Shown here: positions 60,264 through 64,000 of the stretch, piece after piece
How positions within the stretch are numbered: the stretch's first letter is position 1
Layout of the letters: each line of letters starts with the position of its first letter
Source: Plicaturopsis crispa FD-325 SS-3
Taxonomy: Eukaryota > Basidiomycota > Agaricomycetes > Amylocorticiales > Amylocorticiaceae
Assembly (NCBI GenBank): GCA_000827205.1
Contig: KN832555.1
Span: forward strand, 1,944,784 to 2,008,783
Length of the DNA stretch: 64,000 bases
Direction: 5' to 3'
Made by a program: the position numbers and the translations under genes
Notes under the pieces: model-generated
The model's database searches: none
Told to the model about the DNA's origin: nothing
What the model saw: only the letters and a program-made list of their open reading frames with translations

Positions 60264-61118
60264 TCACAAGCCGAGCAATATTTTTGCGACACCCATGTCT
60301 GCGCGGGTCATTTCACGTATGTGCATCTCGTTTCGACACCACATCACAACCAAAACATTACCCTTCCAGATCGTCCCAGGAAACGCGAGCTCGACGGACA
60401 GATTGTTGCGGAATGTGTCCGCGTCAATCGACACGATGATATTGACCGGATTAGACAACGAGATCGACGATCCGGGAGCCTGACGCAAAGTCACGCTTTT
60501 CCAACCGTACGGAAAAAGGAGCCTGCAGTCGAGGTCGTCCACGGTTACAGGATCGTTGGGCACACGCCGAATAGGTATTGCGACGACCTTCGGGAGCATA
60601 CAATCCGTCGGGAATGCGATGCAGTTGTACGTGTGTCGACCAATCGGCTACGGTTTAGCAATGTGAGTACACTTTGCTGCACATCTCTCTGGACAACAGT
60701 AACGCACCTGTCCGATAGTGAGCACCCTCCAATTAATGAAGGATATGATCTTGTGATCGTATATTTTTGCGGGAGTCATGGCTCGATCTTCTTGCGACGG
60801 TGTTCCTTGTAATTCGTGCTGTTCGGGAGACGACGTGAATACGAGCGCTGCGGGTGACCAGGGTAAGTTTTGCAGTCGACTTGCCTGTCGAAACGAGTAC
60901 TCTTCTAACATTTTGAGCGAATAGGTCGAAAACGTCAAACGCAGAAGCATAGAGCTGGCATACAAGACTATTATACACACGTCAAGTACGGATTTCGCAA
61001 GTGACAGGACATCGGGATTAGACCTGTCGACCGCCGTGCGAAGACAATAGAAAACAAGAAGATCATGATTCACCGAGATAGGTCGATGAATAGTGAGTAG
61101 AGGCTGTACAATCCGATG
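60264..61118 (-). CDS. Unrecognised protein, 5' end unresolved
   Basis: The C-terminal exons are convincing. Exon 61023-60708 (SNPDVLSLAKSVLDVCII onward) is joined to 60647-60264 by a GT-AG intron in phase (LTIGQ then PIGRHTYN). The last exon has a compact globular look (LPKVVAIPIRRVPNDPVTVD, then CRLLFPYGWKSVTLRQAPGS) and ends at 60264. An upstream exon down to 61074 (GLYSLYSLFIDLS) fits in phase as well. Beyond 61118 an in-frame stop blocks the obvious continuation, so the start is unknown. No family is recognised. Confidence 0.5.
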
Positions 61119-61574
61119 CTAACGATAGACTACTTGAGGGATCCGGAGATATCTCTATCGACTCTGAAATCCGATACAGCCGTCAGCGAACCAAGTGGGT
61201 ACGTCAGGATATCAGGTGCGTGTATACAATTCCAGTTACGAGTCCACACATTATCTGATTCACTGATTGATAACCAGCATCGATGGGAGCGTATCCAGCC
61301 GCCGAACGACAGGAAAACGGGATTCGCTTTTGATATCGAAACAGATAAGTGGAATACGGCAGTTGTCAAAAGTTGTCTCCATATGGTCATCCAAAGGATG
61401 CGCGCGGGCAGTTCGCGGACGTGTCGCCACAAGTCGCGTTCTTTATCCATACTGATACCGATTTCCTCGACGCATATAAGACATAGACATTGGAGGCTCC
61501 AAATCAATATCCTGGATTTTTTTCAAAATCACTCTCCTCAAGAAACCAAAATCACTCATAACACAGACACCGCC
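61119..61574. other. Unresolved
   Basis: Both strands are open here. The plus-strand frame (61116 onward) could be a leader of the next gene, but the ATG at 61575 makes better sense. The minus-strand frame may belong to the gene at 60264-61118. Confidence 0.35.
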
Positions 61575-63282
61575 ATGGAATTCCTACCCAAAGAGCTTCT
61601 CCTATGGAGGTCGCAGAAATTCGATCAAAACCACGTATCTCTCACGGCGGCAACGGATTCGATCGACAATAAGACCGACATTGTCCAGGTCAGAAAAACA
61701 AAATCTGCATCCCGCTGGAACGTACGTGCCCGCCCGTTCTTCCCAAACACCCAAAATTTTACTGACCGCCGTTCAGATACATCCTGTGGGGTCGACGTCT
61801 ATCGCGACGTTTGCACATTCTGCCATATGGTACGACGGCACTCCGCCACAGACAGGCAACTATGTCAGACACGGTACCAACGCCTCTAAATCCATACCCG
61901 TCGATAAAATGTAGGTCGCCGGATCAGTTCATTGGTCGCCAAGCTGACCATACTACTTGATGGGTACAGTCAACGAGAAATCAGTTACAAATGTGAAGTT
62001 ACTTATACTTTCGACACGAAGGAAGACAAATCACTCTACAACAATCTCGCGGTACGTACATCCCTAATGTCGCGGACCAGTAATTCTAATAATCCCACTC
62101 GGTAGGTCATCGAGTCGCTAGCGCTCAACGAGGAAGGTATCAGCCACGTCGGACGGCCACGCCGCACATGGCAATCGGGCATCCAGGACAGGTTCCAAAT
62201 GACCTCCCAACTTTTTATGAACAAGGCACCTTGGAACGAGAACGCGGTCGCTCAAAATAAGATTCCGTACGATCTTCACCCAGACATACTAGACGCTGTG
62301 GAAAATTCAAATGAATATGTCCCGACCATCACGGAACCAGCTCGTTTCCTCGCTTGGGAAGGTGGTCAGTTAATACCACTCAAAGACAGTGTGCAACCCG
62401 ACCTCGTCAGAGGCGACATCGTGGCGATATCTTTCACAGTCGCATTTGTCGTCGGCAAGACCTATTGGTGGCCAGAGATCAGTCCACACAGCATTGTCAA
62501 AGTCCATCGTCCCGAGGTCGTCAAGGGCGGACATATTAATCACATCCCAGTACAACTGAAGGTGACCCCACTGGCGTTGGGGAGAGTCGCAGTCTACAGT
62601 GAGTCGCTACTTACAATTTACATATACACTACTGACTGTATTGTGCAGACTCTAAAGGAGAATGTGCGATACCTGCCTCGGAAGCACCATCGGTATCGCC
62701 GTCCACGAGCACGACTACTCCTACATCGCAACCGACGTCCGCCCCGGTGCAGACCAATCAAAGCGTACCGCGAGGTGGCGACAGCAATGCAGTGGATTCT
62801 GCCACGAAGACAGCAGCAACGGAGGATACACAGACCGGAAATTCAGATCAGGCGACACCACCGAGCGAATCAGACATGGATGTTGATGACACCGGCAACG
62901 AGTCAGATGCTACCATATCATCGTGGTCTTCCGCGACCGCTTCCGACTCTGACTACGTTAATGTATCGGCGACCCAAGGTGTGTGGAGCCGCCCTATCGA
63001 TTGCTACAAAGATGCTGATGACTTTTAGTCGGGGAAAACAATCGACAGGCAGCCGTACCTGATGAGGTATCATCGACGGGTTTTGTGGGCTTGCGCGATA
63101 TACCCAGCGGGTCCAGCCACAAGGAGCTGAGACCAAATGCTACTAACCCAGAACACGCAAAGGGGACTGCCGATGGGAGGGTTAACGGGAAGAGACGGGC
63201 ATCTGACGACCATGGACAAGACTCACAGTTGGGATCTCCTTCTCCAAAAAAGAAGCCCGGAAAGTCAAAGAAACGACCGTAA
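61575..63282 (+). CDS. Unrecognised protein with disordered tail and nuclear-localisation signal
   Basis: Six exons (61575-61688, 61777-61910, 61970-62051, 62106-62598, 62649-62978, 63029-63282), all GT-AG and in phase, encode about 468 aa. The folded N-terminal half contains KCEVTYTFDTKEDKSLYNNL and a conserved-looking block DLVRGDIVAISFTVAFVVGK that continues TYWWPEISPHSIVKVHR. The second half is Ser/Thr/Asp-rich and disordered (SDMDVDDTGNESDATISSWS), ending in a basic cluster (KKKPGKSKKRP) likely to be a nuclear-localisation signal. I recall similar proteins in Agaricomycetes of unknown function, but I cannot name the family. The gene looks intact. Confidence 0.75.
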
Positions 63283-63718
63283 CCAGCACGCCGAATGTAC
63301 ACCGTATGTTCGCGGGCGCTCCTGCTCGACGACCTATAAGGGTGTGATGTGAGATTGGCGCGTTTATTGTAGTCGAAATTGGGAACAATTGTACCGTCGA
63401 ATCTAGCAATTTTTGAACGATTGTCTATGCGCGACACCAAGGCTCCCGGCACTGATCATAACACCGAGAACGAAATCGCGCTATGGGCCCGGAACAGGTC
63501 GCAAGGCAAGGGGCTCGCCACAGCCGACGCAACCAACAACATCGAGGTGGAGCGAGCCACAACCCGCGCGCGCTAGTGGCTACCCCTCAATCCTGCCACC
63601 CCTCGCGCCTGCGGATTGGAGACGGAGGACGGAACTGATCCTGTACAACGGGCGACAAAGTTGCTCACTGATTTCAACTTCTACCGCACGTCGGGCACAC
63701 TATTCAGTGACTTAAGGA
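63283..63718. other. Intergenic
   Basis: No supportable gene. It leads into the repeat cluster at the window edge. Confidence 0.4.
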
Positions 63719-64000
63719 CATTCAATGTGCTCACCCAGTGCAAATTAAGGGTGTTTCAATGTGCTTACCCACAGCTGGGCCGAGTTTTTTCGGCACATTC
63801 AATGTGGTGGGCCGATTACATTCAATGTACTCGGCCCAGTTCTTATAGTAATAGCGGAATAGCCAGTCAATTGTATAGCCATCAGTAACCATTGATACCC
63901 TATTAAAAGCGCTAGGCCCTATATATTTTAGGCCCATTCAATGTGTTCGGCCGAGTTTTCGGCACCTACCTAGGGCCCTATTCAATGTGTTCGGCCGTAG
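63719..64000. repeat. TTCAATGTG-type interspersed repeat cluster
   Basis: Six copies of (A/T)TTCAATGT(G/A) within 280 bp, most followed by GGCC or CACCCA. The longer unit CATTCAATGTGTTCGGCCGAG occurs near 63946, with partial copies near 63797, 63829 and 63980; GGCCGAGTTTT(TT)CGGCAC occurs twice. The cluster continues beyond the window. Confidence 0.8.

Noticed and set aside
1-64000. CRISPR arrays, riboswitches, bacterial operons, rRNA or tRNA genes
   Set aside because: Direct repeats with unique spacers are absent, intron-rich eukaryotic genes dominate, and no tRNA A/B-box pair with a cloverleaf was found by eye.

Overview
This window is nuclear DNA from a filamentous basidiomycete, probably an Agaricomycete and perhaps Polyporales. 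The genes are dense and broken by many short introns of roughly 50-75 nt. They match typical fungal housekeeping families, and the right side carries F-box-like, kinase and homeodomain genes of the kind expanded in mushroom-forming fungi. The taxonomic call is inference from family content; no rRNA or other marker is present.

Left part (1-39.95 kb) is ordinary euchromatin with well-conserved genes: a secreted histidine acid phosphatase/phytase (-), a DAL5-type MFS transporter (+), a mitochondrial m-AAA protease (-), a secreted LPMO-like protein with a predicted N-terminal His (+), a low-complexity coiled-coil protein (-), the rRNA-processing factor CGR1 (+), the HOPS/CORVET subunit VPS18/PEP3 (-), a SHB17-like sedoheptulose bisphosphatase (+), a long coiled-coil protein (+), the mitochondrial citrate/oxoglutarate carrier YHM2 (+), a small unrecognised protein (-), a WW-domain Gly-rich protein (+), the TRAPP subunit TRS85/TRAPPC8 (+), an MPV17/PMP22 membrane protein (-), and a zinc-finger protein with tandem WG repeats (-). 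Several gene models show extreme microexons. In YHM2 two consecutive exons appear to be 3 nt each, and the second is followed by a GC-AG intron.

Middle part (about 40-48.4 kb) is gene-poor. It holds short TATAG-type repeats, a GC-rich compound minisatellite of about 1.5 kb (42.95-44.46 kb), and a 95-bp inverted repeat (45.17-45.60 kb) whose arms differ only by transitions.

Right part (48.4-63.3 kb) is an accessory block without obvious housekeeping genes: a small protein ending in a homeodomain (+), a CLK-like pseudokinase lacking both catalytic aspartates (-), two paralogous F-box-like proteins with a degenerate nucleotidyltransferase-like motif (+), a second CLK-like kinase that keeps its catalytic residues (-), an F-box/LRR-like protein (-), an unrecognised protein (-), and an unrecognised protein with a Ser/Thr/Asp-rich tail and C-terminal NLS (+). 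The window ends inside a cluster of short TTCAATGTG-type repeats. The most interesting material is this accessory block and the YHM2 microexons.
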